A stretch of DNA of 64,000 nucleotides from Aurantimicrobium minutum (GTDB taxonomy: Bacteria > Actinomycetota > Actinomycetes > Actinomycetales > Microbacteriaceae): contig NZ_JARXXV010000001.1 in assembly GCF_029893825.1 (NCBI RefSeq), positions 1,116,001-1,180,000 of the forward strand. The letters are read 5' to 3'. Position numbers and translations under genes: made by a program. Below are positions 8,425 through 17,128 of this stretch, in pieces (the stretch's first letter is position 1; each line of letters opens with the position of its first letter). The notes under the pieces are model-generated. The model searched no databases. It saw only the letters and a program-made list of their open reading frames with translations, and was not told where the DNA came from.

Positions 8425-8975
8425 TGAGGCTCGAGACCGAGGTCCTCGAGACCAATCGCATAGAAGTAGGGGTAGCCAGCAGTTTCAATACGCTGACGAG
8501 CATCGGTTGCACGGTCCACAACCACAGCAACACCGGCAATCTCAGCGCCCACCTTCTCAAGGGCTTCGATAGCCTTCAGCGGTGATCCACCGGTGGTGGA
8601 AGTGTCTTCGAGCACAACCACACGCTTGCCGGTGAGGTCAGGTCCTTCGACCTGACGGCCACGGCCGTGGTCCTTAGGCTCCTTGCGCACAACAAAGGCG
8701 TCATAGGTCAAACCCTTGGCAGCGCCTTGGTGAAGAACTGCGGTGGCGATGGGGTCAGCACCCATTGTGAGACCACCCACGGCGTCCACATCTGGAATCT
8801 GTGCCAGCACGTCCAGCATGACCTGACCGATCAGTGGGGCAACGCGGTGGTCGAGAGAGATCTTGCGCATGTCCACGTAATACGTGGCCTTCTTACCGCT
8901 GGTCAGAGTGAAGTCGCCGTGAAAGACGGCTTCTTCTTTAATGAAGTTGATCAGCTGTTCGCGTGCAGAAGTCAT
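8421..8975 (-). CDS. pyrE: Orotate phosphoribosyltransferase
   Basis: It makes OMP from orotate and PRPP in pyrimidine synthesis. The 184 residues contain FTLTSGKKATYYVDMR near the N-terminus, the flexible catalytic loop VRKEPKDHG (about 91-99) and the PRPP motif VVVLEDTSTTGGS (about 117-129). A -10-like TAAACT lies 6 nt before ATG (8982-8987), indicating a leaderless mRNA. The RNA methyltransferase follows with a 4-nt overlap. No other pyr gene is in the window. Confidence 0.97.
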   Translation of the reverse strand: MTSAREQLINFIKEEAVFHGDFTLTSGKKATYYVDMRKISLDHRVAPLIGQVMLDVLAQIPDVDAVGGLTMGADPIATAVLHQGAAKGLTYDAFVVRKEPKDHGRGRQVEGPDLTGKRVVVLEDTSTTGGSPLKAIEALEKVGAEIAGVAVVVDRATDARQRIETAGYPYFYAIGLEDLGLEPQ

Positions 8976-9011
8976 GGCTTCAGTTTATCGAAGTGCTGAA
9001 GGCAGGAATTC

Positions 9012-9932
9012 CTAGTGAGCCAGTGGCTCGAGCGGAACGATGTCTTCATCTTCTTCACCGGGAGTTCCGGCAATGTGTTCCTTCTTACCCTTGGTGGGCC
9101 ACTCCACAATCACCATGGCGCAGACCATAAATGCGCCACCAATAATGGTCTTCAGCGCGAGAGTTTCTTGGCCCACTGCGACGGAGACCACGGCCGTGAA
9201 GATCACCTCAAGGGTCAAGATGATGGCCACGCGTGCAGGTTCCATTTGTGCCTGCGCCCAGGTCTGCACAAAGAAGCCGATCACGGTGGCAAAGATTGCC
9301 GTGAAGAGGACAGCGAGCCAGACATCCACGGTGGGAGGACCTTGATAGCCATCTGGTAGTGCACCAATCCAGCACACCACCGCAACGAAAAGAAGCTGAA
9401 CGAAGGTCAGCGCATAGGAATCAAGTCCGGAGCTGAAACGTCCCAGACCCACGATGTGCAGGGCATACAGCACAGCACACACAATTCCCCAGATCTGACC
9501 AACCTCAATCGAGACGCCCGTGATGGAAATCAAACCCAAACCAATCAGCGCCAAAATGGCACCGATAGCCACCTTCACCCCAACCTTGCGGCGGAAGATC
9601 AACCAGCCCAACACCGGCGTGAGCACCACATAGGTTCCGGTGAGGAATCCAGTAATTGCCGCAGTCGTCATTTCTAATGCAATGGTTTGCGTGATGTAGG
9701 CAAGTCCGAGCAAGACACCCAGCACGGCTCCCACGGCCAACATCTTGCCCTTGAGGGCAAGGACCACCTTGGGTTTGATCAGCAACATAATTGCTGCTGC
9801 AATCGTGAAGCGAATAGCAAGGAAGTCAAAGAAGGGCTGTTGCTCAATTGCCGGCTTCATCACGACAAAGGCAACGCCCCACATTGCGGCCACTGAAACC
9901 AGTGACCACAATGCGAGGCGGGATGTCTTCAT
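9012..9932 (-). CDS. EamA (DMT) family exporter
   Basis: The 306-residue protein has ten helices in two EamA repeats, with SVAAMWGVAFVVMKP in helix 1 and GFLTGTYVVLTPVLGWLIF near the repeat joint. A charged cytosolic tail rich in E and D (EEDEDIVPLEP) follows helix 10, unlike the exporter at 2240-3154. The exported metabolite is unknown. The start is supported by TAGGCT (9939-9944), GGAGGG and ATG in direct succession, the same layout as before menB. Confidence 0.88.
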   Translation of the reverse strand: MKTSRLALWSLVSVAAMWGVAFVVMKPAIEQQPFFDFLAIRFTIAAAIMLLIKPKVVLALKGKMLAVGAVLGVLLGLAYITQTIALEMTTAAITGFLTGTYVVLTPVLGWLIFRRKVGVKVAIGAILALIGLGLISITGVSIEVGQIWGIVCAVLYALHIVGLGRFSSGLDSYALTFVQLLFVAVVCWIGALPDGYQGPPTVDVWLAVLFTAIFATVIGFFVQTWAQAQMEPARVAIILTLEVIFTAVVSVAVGQETLALKTIIGGAFMVCAMVIVEWPTKGKKEHIAGTPGEEDEDIVPLEPLAH

Positions 9933-9945
9933 CCCTCCAGCCTAG

Positions 9946-12900
9946 CTAGGCAGAAGGAGTGCGGCGACGGATAGGAGTGTCGTCGTCACCGTCGTCATCA
10001 ATCACGAGGGTGTCGAAAACTGGTTCCTTGGTCACAACTTCTGAAGCAGTGGTGCCAGCCTTCGCTGCCTTCTTCGCTTCACGCTTTTGTTTGCGCTTTT
10101 CGCGACCACCTTCAACCAGGTTGTAGATGGTGGGCAGCACAACCAGAGTGAGCAGTGTGGAGGAGATCAAACCACCAATCACGACGATGGCCAGCGGCTG
10201 AGAGATAAACCCACCAGAACCTGTGATGCCGACAGCCATTGGAATCAAAGCAAAGATGGTCGCCAGTGCTGTCATCAAGATGGGGCGCAGACGACGCGAA
10301 GCACCCTCAATGAGTGCCTGCGTAACGGCAAGACCCTTAGCGCGGTACTGGTTGACCAAGTCAATCAGTACGATGGCGTTCGTCACGACGATACCGACCA
10401 ACATCAACAGACCGATGAAGGAAGGAACACCGAGTGGAACACCGGTGATGACCTGCAGGCCAATCGCACCGGTTGCGGCAAATGGTACCGAGATGAGCAA
10501 CAGCAAGGGCTGGAGCAGCGAACCGAAGGTTGCCACCATGATGATGTACACCACGAGGATGGCAACAAGAAGAGCAATACCCAGCGAGCTGAAGGCAGCT
10601 GCCTGGTCAGCGCTCACGCCACCAATCTTGGCCGAAGCACCTGCAGGAAGGTTGATGTCCTTGAGCGCCTTGGTCACTGCAGCAGTTGCTGTTCCGAGGT
10701 CAGCACTGTTGGGAGTTACAGTCACAGTCGCACTGCGCTGACCCTTCACGGTGGTGACCGTGGCAGGGCCATCCTTGACCGAGACGCTGGCCAAGGTCTC
10801 CAGTGCAACTGGTCCCTTGTTTGTGGGAATACTCAGTGCAGCAATCTCTGCTTCAGTGGTGGGTGGATCGTTAGATGCGATGTAGATATCCAGGGTGGTT
10901 CCCTGAATCGCAACCGTGCCGATAGTGGTCGGACGCATGGCCTGGGCAACATAACCTGCGAGCGCAACCTCAGAGAAACCTGCAGCGGCAGCATCTGAGC
11001 GGTTGACGGTAATCGCAACATAGGGGCGAGCCTCAGTGAGGTTGCTGGTGACCTGCTTGACCGCAGGAAGGTTACGCATGGTCTTATCAACCTGGGCTGC
11101 CGCCTTATCTAGTGCTGCCTGGTTGGGCGCAGTGATGTCAATGGCGATGTCACTGGATGCACCGAAACCACTGGAAGCACCAACCGTAATGGTGTCCTTA
11201 GGGGCAACCTTCTCAGCTGCGACGCGAGCTGCGTCTTGGATCTTCTGTTGGTCGCCGCCTTCTTTGGTGGTGACCGAATAGGTGATCGCGGTATCGCCAC
11301 CACCGACGAAGGCATCGCGCAGAGCATTACCGGAGGAACCGATGGAGACCTGAACAATCTCCACACCTTCGGTGTCAAGCAAGGCACCTTCAATGTCGGT
11401 AGCCATGACGTCTTGGGCTTCCAGGCTGGTGCCGGGCTTGATCGCCTCGGTCACGGTGAAGGTGTTCTGGCCGGAGGATCCCAAGAAGTTGGTCTTCATC
11501 AGGGGCAGGATTGCTCCGGTGCCAACAAGAACCAGCACCGCCAGAATGATGGTGGTGACGCTGTGCTTGAGAGTCCAGTTGATAACTGGCAGGTAGCCCT
11601 TCTGCAGGAAGCCTGCCTTTTCTTCACCAGCTAGTTCAGCAGCCTTAGCCTTGGCAGCGTTCTTGCCTGTTTCCGAGGGAGCGCGCAGGAACCAGTAGGC
11701 CAGCACGGGAACGATGGTGAGCGAGACCAGCAGTGACGCAACAAGTGCGATGGTGACGGTCAGGGCGAAGGGACGGAACAGTTCACCGGTGATGTCACCG
11801 ACGAAAGCCAAAGGCAAGAACACGGCAACAGTGGTTGCTGTAGAAGCAGTAATTGCTCCGGCAACCTCGCGGACAGCATCCACGATGGTCTTCGCACGAT
11901 CAACACCAGGCACCAAGCGACGCTTGATGTTCTCAATGACCACGATGGAGTCATCAACCACACGACCAATAGCGATGGTCAATGCACCGAGGGTCAAAAT
12001 GTTGAGGGTGTAGTTCGCGGCTTGCAAACCGATGAATGTAATCAGCACCGAGGTGGGGATGGAGATAGCGGTCACCAGGGTGGATCGAATCGACATCAGG
12101 AAGATGAGGATAATGATTACCGCGAAGAGGAGACCGAGCAGTCCTTCAGTGGTGAGCGACTCAATCGACTTCTGAATGTAGGGAGCCTGATCGAAGACGG
12201 TAGTGAAGACTGCATTGTTACCCACACTTTTTTCGAGAGTAGGAATGACCTTCGTTACTGCCTTGGACACGTCAACCGTGTTGGCGCCAGGAAGCTTGGT
12301 CACTGCAATGGTGAGCGCTGCTTTTCCGTTCACGCGAGAAAGCGTGGTGACAGGTGCATCGGTCAAGGCAACGGTGGACACATCACCGATGGTGACGACA
12401 CCAGGACCTGTTGCCCCCACGATGGGCAGTGCAGCAATCGCATCAACCGAGTTGATACGTTCACCAATCTGAACCGAAAGGGTCTGGTCGTTCTCAGTGA
12501 TTTCACCGGCAGGAATCAGGAGGCCATTGGCATCCAGAGTGTCCTTGAGTGCGGCAGAGGTGAGTCCTTGTGCAAAAAGTGCCTGCTGGTTGGGTTCGAT
12601 GGTGACGCGCTTCTCAGGAGCACCCAACAAGATAGCGTCACGAACACCAGTGACATCCTTGATGTCAGCCAGAGTAGATCCGCGCAGAATATCTGCAAGT
12701 TCAAGAGTGTTCAGATCACTAGAGACGGCAATCTGCATCACGGGGAAGTCACTGAATGATCCGGAAATGACCTGGGGGTCAACATCAGATGGAAGCTGCG
12801 ACTTAATGCGGTTGATGGCCTGGTTAATTTTCTGTTCAGAAATGATCAGGTCGGTGCCATAGGTAAAGGACACCGAGATCAGGCTCAAGTTGGTGCTTGA

Positions 12901-13152
12901 GGTTGCTGTTGTGTTTTCGATGCCCGGAACACCTTGGATAGCTGTTTCGATGGGGCCAGAGACGTCCTGGTTCACTACCTCAGGCGCTGCACCGGGGTAC
13001 ACCGTGAGCACAGCAAGCTGAGGGAACTGCACGCTGGGAGCCAGTTCCTGCTTGAGATTGGTCAATGCAAGGCCACCAAAGATGGCGACAACAATGGTTA
13101 CCAGCGCAATCAGGGCGCGGTTTTTCATACTGGCTTTAGCTAAGAAATACAC
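9946..13152 (-). CDS. RND superfamily efflux pump (HAE1/AcrB type)
   Basis: This 1068-residue transporter has the RND plan: helix 1 at the N-terminus, a large outer loop, helices 2-6, a second loop and helices 8-12. The HAE1 signature TIAIGRVVDDSIVVIENI (near residue 400) holds the proton-relay Asp pair. It should expel drugs or lipids using proton motive force. No adaptor protein gene is adjacent. Longer frames would overlap the divergent gene at 13230. I chose GTG 13152 because family homology begins there and because CAGACT (13160-13165) stands 7 nt upstream; ATG 13128 is the alternative. The C-terminal tail is long, basic then acidic. Confidence 0.92.
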   Translation of the reverse strand: MYFLAKASMKNRALIALVTIVVAIFGGLALTNLKQELAPSVQFPQLAVLTVYPGAAPEVVNQDVSGPIETAIQGVPGIENTTATSSTNLSLISVSFTYGTDLIISEQKINQAINRIKSQLPSDVDPQVISGSFSDFPVMQIAVSSDLNTLELADILRGSTLADIKDVTGVRDAILLGAPEKRVTIEPNQQALFAQGLTSAALKDTLDANGLLIPAGEITENDQTLSVQIGERINSVDAIAALPIVGATGPGVVTIGDVSTVALTDAPVTTLSRVNGKAALTIAVTKLPGANTVDVSKAVTKVIPTLEKSVGNNAVFTTVFDQAPYIQKSIESLTTEGLLGLLFAVIIILIFLMSIRSTLVTAISIPTSVLITFIGLQAANYTLNILTLGALTIAIGRVVDDSIVVIENIKRRLVPGVDRAKTIVDAVREVAGAITASTATTVAVFLPLAFVGDITGELFRPFALTVTIALVASLLVSLTIVPVLAYWFLRAPSETGKNAAKAKAAELAGEEKAGFLQKGYLPVINWTLKHSVTTIILAVLVLVGTGAILPLMKTNFLGSSGQNTFTVTEAIKPGTSLEAQDVMATDIEGALLDTEGVEIVQVSIGSSGNALRDAFVGGGDTAITYSVTTKEGGDQQKIQDAARVAAEKVAPKDTITVGASSGFGASSDIAIDITAPNQAALDKAAAQVDKTMRNLPAVKQVTSNLTEARPYVAITVNRSDAAAAGFSEVALAGYVAQAMRPTTIGTVAIQGTTLDIYIASNDPPTTEAEIAALSIPTNKGPVALETLASVSVKDGPATVTTVKGQRSATVTVTPNSADLGTATAAVTKALKDINLPAGASAKIGGVSADQAAAFSSLGIALLVAILVVYIIMVATFGSLLQPLLLLISVPFAATGAIGLQVITGVPLGVPSFIGLLMLVGIVVTNAIVLIDLVNQYRAKGLAVTQALIEGASRRLRPILMTALATIFALIPMAVGITGSGGFISQPLAIVVIGGLISSTLLTLVVLPTIYNLVEGGREKRKQKREAKKAAKAGTTASEVVTKEPVFDTLVIDDDGDDDTPIRRRTPSA

Positions 13153-13165
13153 AAACCACAGTCTG

Positions 13166-13187
13166 ACAGTTCTTTTTAACGAACTGT
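13166..13187. promoter_or_regulatory. Inverted repeat between the RND exporter and kimA-like genes
   Basis: ACAGTTC-N8-GAACTGT is a perfect 7-bp inverted repeat. On the minus strand it lies just upstream of the CAGACT -10-like box (13160-13165) of the RND gene. On the plus strand it lies upstream of the kimA-like promoter (TAAAGT at 13216-13221). It is well placed to be a repressor site for the exporter. No regulator gene is nearby. Confidence 0.55.
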
Positions 13188-13229
13188 TGTGAGTTCTCTG
13201 ACGGGTGAATCGGCGTAAAGTTACTGTTC

Positions 13230-15284
13230 GTGAGTCCTGAAGACACCGGAACTGGTTCCATTCCTGAATCAAAGTCACCTAAGCGCTGGATTATTGGTGA
13301 CCCACTCCCGACAGCCATGCTTGAAGGTGAGTTGCTGAAGAAGCGCATCGCCCTTCCGATCTTCGCCAGTGACCCACTTTCCTCGGTTGCCTATGCACCG
13401 CAAGAACTTCTCATGATTCTGCTCATCGGTGGATTAGCTTTCTTGAGCTTTGCTCCGTGGATTGCAGCTGCCGTGATTTTGCTGATGGTCGTGGTGATTG
13501 CCAGCTACCGCCAGCTGATCAAGGCATACCCTTCCGGTGGTGGTGACTACGAAGTTGCTCACAAGAACCTGGGAGAAAAAGCCGGTGTCGTCGTTGCCTC
13601 GGCGCTGCTGGTTGACTACGTCATGACCGTGGCAGTGTCTGTTGCTTCTGGTGTGGACAACATCATCTCTGCCATCCCCGAGCTCGCACCAGAACGCGTG
13701 TTGATCGCTCTGGTGTGCGTCGTCATTCTTGCTGCGATCAACCTGCGCGGTGTTCGAGAGTCTGGCAAGGCATTCGCCATCCCCACCTACTTCTTTGTTT
13801 CCAGCGTTTTCATCATGATTGTGGTTGGTCTCGTTCGCACCGCTATGGGTGATGCGCCTATCGCAGAATCCTCCCAGTACATGGTCGAAGGTGAGAGCGT
13901 TGCTCAAGCTGCGTTGATTCTGTTGCTGCTTCGTTCCTTCGCCAGTGGTTGTGCTGCACTGACCGGTGTGGAAGCAATCGCGAACGGTGTGCCCGCATTC
14001 CGCGTGCCCAAGATTAAGAACGCGCAGACCACCCTGCTGATGATGGGTGCCATCGCAATCACCTTGTTCGCCGGCTTGATTGCCCTGTCTTTTATTTCAG
14101 GCGTGCACTACGCAGAAAATGCTTGCCAACTTATTGGCTACGCCAACTGTGAGACGGTGCCGCAGCGCTCACTGATTGCTCAGATTGCTGCTGCCACTTT
14201 TGGTAACAACACCATCTTCTTCTACGCCATTCAGGCAGGTACTGCGCTGGTTCTTTTGCTGGCAGCTAACACTGCATTCAATGGCTTCCCACTCTTGGGT
14301 TCTGTTCTTGCCCACGATGGCTATGCACCTAAGGCACTTGAAACCCGCGGTGACCGCTTGATCTACTCCAACGGTGTGATTGCCCTAGGCCTAGCCGCCG
14401 CCATCATCATCGCGGTGTTCCGAGCTGACCTGACACAACTTATTCAGCTCTACATCATCGGTGTATTCGTCTCCTTCACCCTGGGTCAAACCGGCATGGT
14501 GGTGCACTGGACCAAGCTACTTAAGACAAACCCTGACAACCGAGGCAGCATCATACGTTCGCGTCTGATCAATGTGACAGGTGCCACTTTCACCGCCATC
14601 GTGTTGATTATCGTGACCATCACCAAGTTCTCTCACGGTGCCTGGATTGTCTTTGTCGCAATGCCCATTCTCTACACCCTGATGATTGGTGTGAACCGCT
14701 ACTACCGCGACGTTGAGGCAGAAGTTGCCGTAGATGCAGACACCACCTTTGGCGCCAAGGGCGACCACGCCATCGTGCTCGTGGGCAAGATGCAAAAGCC
14801 CATCCTCAAAGCCATCGACTACGCCATCGCTGCTCGACACGATTCCATCGAGGCGGTGCACGTGTCCATTAACGAAGTCTCCACAGCCAAGCTGGAACTC
14901 GACTGGATTCGTCAAAACATTCACTTGCCCCTGCGCATCATTAGCTCGCCTTATCGCGATCTGAGCTGGCCACTGATTCAGCACATCCGTGAACACCGTG
15001 CTGCGCACGGTTCCGAGATTGTGACCGTATATCTTCCCCAATACATCGTGGGTCACTGGTGGGAGCACGCTCTTCACAACCACAAGGCACGTCGCCTCAA
15101 GATGAAGCTCATGCTTGAACACGGTGTTGCTATTGCTCTCGTGCCCTGGCTGCTCGACTCGACTGACCTGATATATGGTCGTCGTTCACGTCCGGTTCCT
15201 GGGCAGGACCGTCGTGGTGAACCGGTGCGTCCACTCGCGCGCAAACCCATGACTCCTGCAAAGCGTGCAGATGACGAGAAGTAA
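13230..15284 (+). CDS. KimA-like APC potassium importer
   Basis: The 684 residues hold about twelve transmembrane helices (residues 45-490) and a cytosolic C-terminal domain of nearly 200 residues. ASDPLSSVAY (about 49-58), SYRQLIKAYPSGGGDY (about 92-107) and NLGEKAGVV match KimA (YdaO), the high-affinity proton-coupled K+ importer that c-di-AMP inhibits through its C-terminal domain. K+ transport is therefore the best guess, an amino acid the alternative. GTG 13230 follows TAAAGT by 8 nt, so the mRNA is probably leaderless. The next gene, a fluoride channel, starts before this stop. Confidence 0.82.
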   Translation: MSPEDTGTGSIPESKSPKRWIIGDPLPTAMLEGELLKKRIALPIFASDPLSSVAYAPQELLMILLIGGLAFLSFAPWIAAAVILLMVVVIASYRQLIKAYPSGGGDYEVAHKNLGEKAGVVVASALLVDYVMTVAVSVASGVDNIISAIPELAPERVLIALVCVVILAAINLRGVRESGKAFAIPTYFFVSSVFIMIVVGLVRTAMGDAPIAESSQYMVEGESVAQAALILLLLRSFASGCAALTGVEAIANGVPAFRVPKIKNAQTTLLMMGAIAITLFAGLIALSFISGVHYAENACQLIGYANCETVPQRSLIAQIAAATFGNNTIFFYAIQAGTALVLLLAANTAFNGFPLLGSVLAHDGYAPKALETRGDRLIYSNGVIALGLAAAIIIAVFRADLTQLIQLYIIGVFVSFTLGQTGMVVHWTKLLKTNPDNRGSIIRSRLINVTGATFTAIVLIIVTITKFSHGAWIVFVAMPILYTLMIGVNRYYRDVEAEVAVDADTTFGAKGDHAIVLVGKMQKPILKAIDYAIAARHDSIEAVHVSINEVSTAKLELDWIRQNIHLPLRIISSPYRDLSWPLIQHIREHRAAHGSEIVTVYLPQYIVGHWWEHALHNHKARRLKMKLMLEHGVAIALVPWLLDSTDLIYGRRSRPVPGQDRRGEPVRPLARKPMTPAKRADDEK

Positions 15285-15699
15285 GAAGTTAGCTTCGGCG
15301 AGGAAAGACATCCTCGCAGTTGCAATTGGTGGTGCCCTAGGCACCGCCTTGCGCATACTTCTCGACATCTTGTTGAGCTTGGTGTTCTTCACCATGTCGC
15401 TGGTGAGCATCATGACCATTAACGCCATCGGTGCTTTACTGCTCGGTTTCCTTGTTGCCGGTATCTGGACCAGGAAATCCACACCACAGTGGATGAAGCT
15501 CGCGGTTGGCCCAGGTGTGCTGGGCGGTTTCACGACCTTCTCTGGTGTGATGCTGCAAGCACTGTTGGTTCAAAACCCGTGGGCAACTGCTGGCTATCTC
15601 GCCCTTTCTATCGGAACAAGTCTTTTTGCTGCGTTGCTCGGCTTCTGGCTGGGAACACCGTTCGCTTGGAAGAGGGCAACCCGAAAGGTGGCGAAGTAA
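15271..15699 (+). CDS. crcB: Fluoride channel subunit CrcB/Fluc (first of pair)
   Basis: The 142 residues form four transmembrane helices with the Fluc signature GGFTTFSGVM (about 89-98) at the central Na+ site and an Asn in TINAIGALLLG in helix 2. Fluc dimers let F- leave the cell. Two adjacent different crcB genes usually mean a heterodimer. ATG 15271 overlaps the kimA-like gene by 14 nt; GTG 15265 is an alternative start. This overlap indicates translational coupling. No fluoride riboswitch can fit upstream because the region is coding. Confidence 0.93.
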   Translation: MTRSKKLASARKDILAVAIGGALGTALRILLDILLSLVFFTMSLVSIMTINAIGALLLGFLVAGIWTRKSTPQWMKLAVGPGVLGGFTTFSGVMLQALLVQNPWATAGYLALSIGTSLFAALLGFWLGTPFAWKRATRKVAK

Positions 15700-16080
15700 A
15701 TGAACTTCATTTCCCTCATCCTCGCCATCATTGCTGGCGGTATTGGCGCCGCTCTGCGCTATGGCACCACGGTGATCTTTCCAGCAAAGAAGGATGGCTT
15801 CCCGCTGGCTATCCTGGTCGTGAACTTGGTGGGTTCGATGCTGGTTGGATTGTTCACTGCCCTTTTAGCCAATGCGATCCTTTCCCCTGAGGTGGGCTTT
15901 GTTCTCGTTGCCGGGTTCTGTGGTGGCTTCACCACCATGAGCACCTTCGCCGTGGACTCGATTGAGAGATTGCGCTCTGGTCACTGGATGCTTGCCGGGC
16001 TCAACATTGTGGGCAGCACTGCACTCGGACTTCTGGCCGTGAGCGGCGGATACCTCCTTGGCGGCGGTCCGCTCAGTTAA
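15700..16080 (+). CDS. crcB: Fluoride channel subunit CrcB/Fluc (second of pair)
   Basis: The 126-residue partner starts on the base after the first subunit's stop. It has four helices, with LRYGTT in helix 1, VNLVGSMLVG in helix 2 and the Na+-site loop GFCGGFTTMSTF (about 72-83). Together with the upstream subunit it should form a heterodimeric F- channel in an antiparallel arrangement. The gene ends a three-gene run that starts with the K+ importer. A 7-bp inverted repeat (AACACTG/CAGTGTT, 16080-16099) follows the stop and may help termination. Confidence 0.94.
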   Translation: MNFISLILAIIAGGIGAALRYGTTVIFPAKKDGFPLAILVVNLVGSMLVGLFTALLANAILSPEVGFVLVAGFCGGFTTMSTFAVDSIERLRSGHWMLAGLNIVGSTALGLLAVSGGYLLGGGPLS

Positions 16081-16171
16081 ACACTGAAATCCCAGTGTTA
16101 GACTTACGTTTAGATTTTTCCTAATGGTCATCCGGTGAATTTTTCCCGGTTAGCAAGGTAAGGGGTCTCGC

Positions 16172-16366
16172 ATGGGGCGTGGCCGTCAAAAAGCGAAGCA
16201 CACTAAAGTTGCGCGCGAGCTGAAGTACTTCAGCCCAGACACTGACCTTTCGGCACTCGAAAAAGAGATCGGTCATGTTTCTGAAAGCGACGAGTATGTC
16301 GATAAGTGGGCTGACCTTTACCCAGACGACGAAGACGAAGAAAGCGAAGCTGCCGCTTCCGCCTAA
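16172..16366 (+). CDS. DUF3073 protein
   Basis: This 64-residue protein matches the actinobacterial DUF3073 family: a basic start MGRGRQKAKHTKVARELKY, then a helical part and a very acidic end (PDDEDEESEAAASA). Its role is unknown; the charge layout suggests nucleic acid or ribosome contact, but that is speculation. An AAGGGG ribosome site precedes ATG, and TAGACT (16100-16105) upstream may be the -10 box, leaving a leader of about 60 nt. It ends on the base before the convergent TauE gene ends. Confidence 0.9.
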   Translation: MGRGRQKAKHTKVARELKYFSPDTDLSALEKEIGHVSESDEYVDKWADLYPDDEDEESEAAASA

Positions 16367-17119
16367 CTACTTCCTGTTCAGTCTGCGCACTGAGCTCTGA
16401 ATAGCAACACCCAGCAGCAGTAATCCAAACAGCTGTGCTGAAAGTTGTGCGGGCAACAAGAATGCCAACGCAACTCCGCCGAACGATGCTGCCACGGCAG
16501 CTAGTCCGACAATCGCGCCTTCTTTGAGAACAACCAACCCCGCGCGTAGATTCGGGATAGTGCCCGAGATCGCGGTGGGCACCATCGCCAGTAGAGATGT
16601 TCCCTTGGCCAACAATGGCGCCAGGCCAAAGACTGACATGAAGACCGGGACCGCAATAACTCCGCCGCCAATGCCCAGCATGCCTGAGGCAACACCCATG
16701 AGCAGCCCCAAACCAATCAACCCTGCGCCTGAAACAAACGTCAGCTCGAAAGCACCGTGAGATACCTCAGTGATGAAAATCAATCGGATAGCTTCAATCA
16801 CCATCATGGTGATGAACGTCCAGTGCACAACCGCAATGGGGAGCACCCGCAATAACTTCGAGCCCAGTGGAGCACCCACGATGGCACCGAGAGAAACAAA
16901 GACAGCAACCAGCACGTCCACCTGGTGATTGGCGGCATAGGTTAATGCGCCAACAAAGGATGTGGGAACAATGGCAAGCAGTGATGTGGCAGAAGCTCGA
17001 CGCTGATCGAACTTTGCCCACATCATCAACAGCGGCACCATGATGATGCCACCGCCGACACCGAAGAAACCGGAGAGGAATCCTCCCACCACACCTGTGA
17101 TGAGCAGAGGAAGAATCAT
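16367..17119 (-). CDS. TauE/SafE family anion exporter
   Basis: The 250-residue membrane protein has about eight helices in two repeats, each opening with a GGGI-type motif: GVGGGIIMVPLL near residue 21 and GIGGGVIAVPVF near residue 148. TauE/SafE members export or import sulfite, sulfoacetate and other organosulfur anions. The substrate here is unknown. The gene lies 9 nt downstream of purM on the same strand but has no known link to purine synthesis. Confidence 0.9.
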   Translation of the reverse strand: MILPLLITGVVGGFLSGFFGVGGGIIMVPLLMMWAKFDQRRASATSLLAIVPTSFVGALTYAANHQVDVLVAVFVSLGAIVGAPLGSKLLRVLPIAVVHWTFITMMVIEAIRLIFITEVSHGAFELTFVSGAGLIGLGLLMGVASGMLGIGGGVIAVPVFMSVFGLAPLLAKGTSLLAMVPTAISGTIPNLRAGLVVLKEGAIVGLAAVAASFGGVALAFLLPAQLSAQLFGLLLLGVAIQSSVRRLNRK

Positions 17120-17128
17120 GTGTGTGAA

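Noticed and set aside
10087-10998. Plus-strand frame of 303 codons over the RND gene
   Set aside because: Composition is odd (rich in H, Q, N and C) and it is antisense to a clear transporter domain.
13188-13229. c-di-AMP (ydaO) riboswitch before the kimA-like gene
   Set aside because: The gap is far too short and the gene looks leaderless.
13153-13278. Longer N-terminus of the RND exporter
   Set aside because: It would overlap the divergent gene at 13230 and has no RND homology; helix 1 needs only GTG 13152 or ATG 13128.
15241-15270. Fluoride riboswitch before crcB
   Set aside because: This sequence is the end of the kimA-like coding region.
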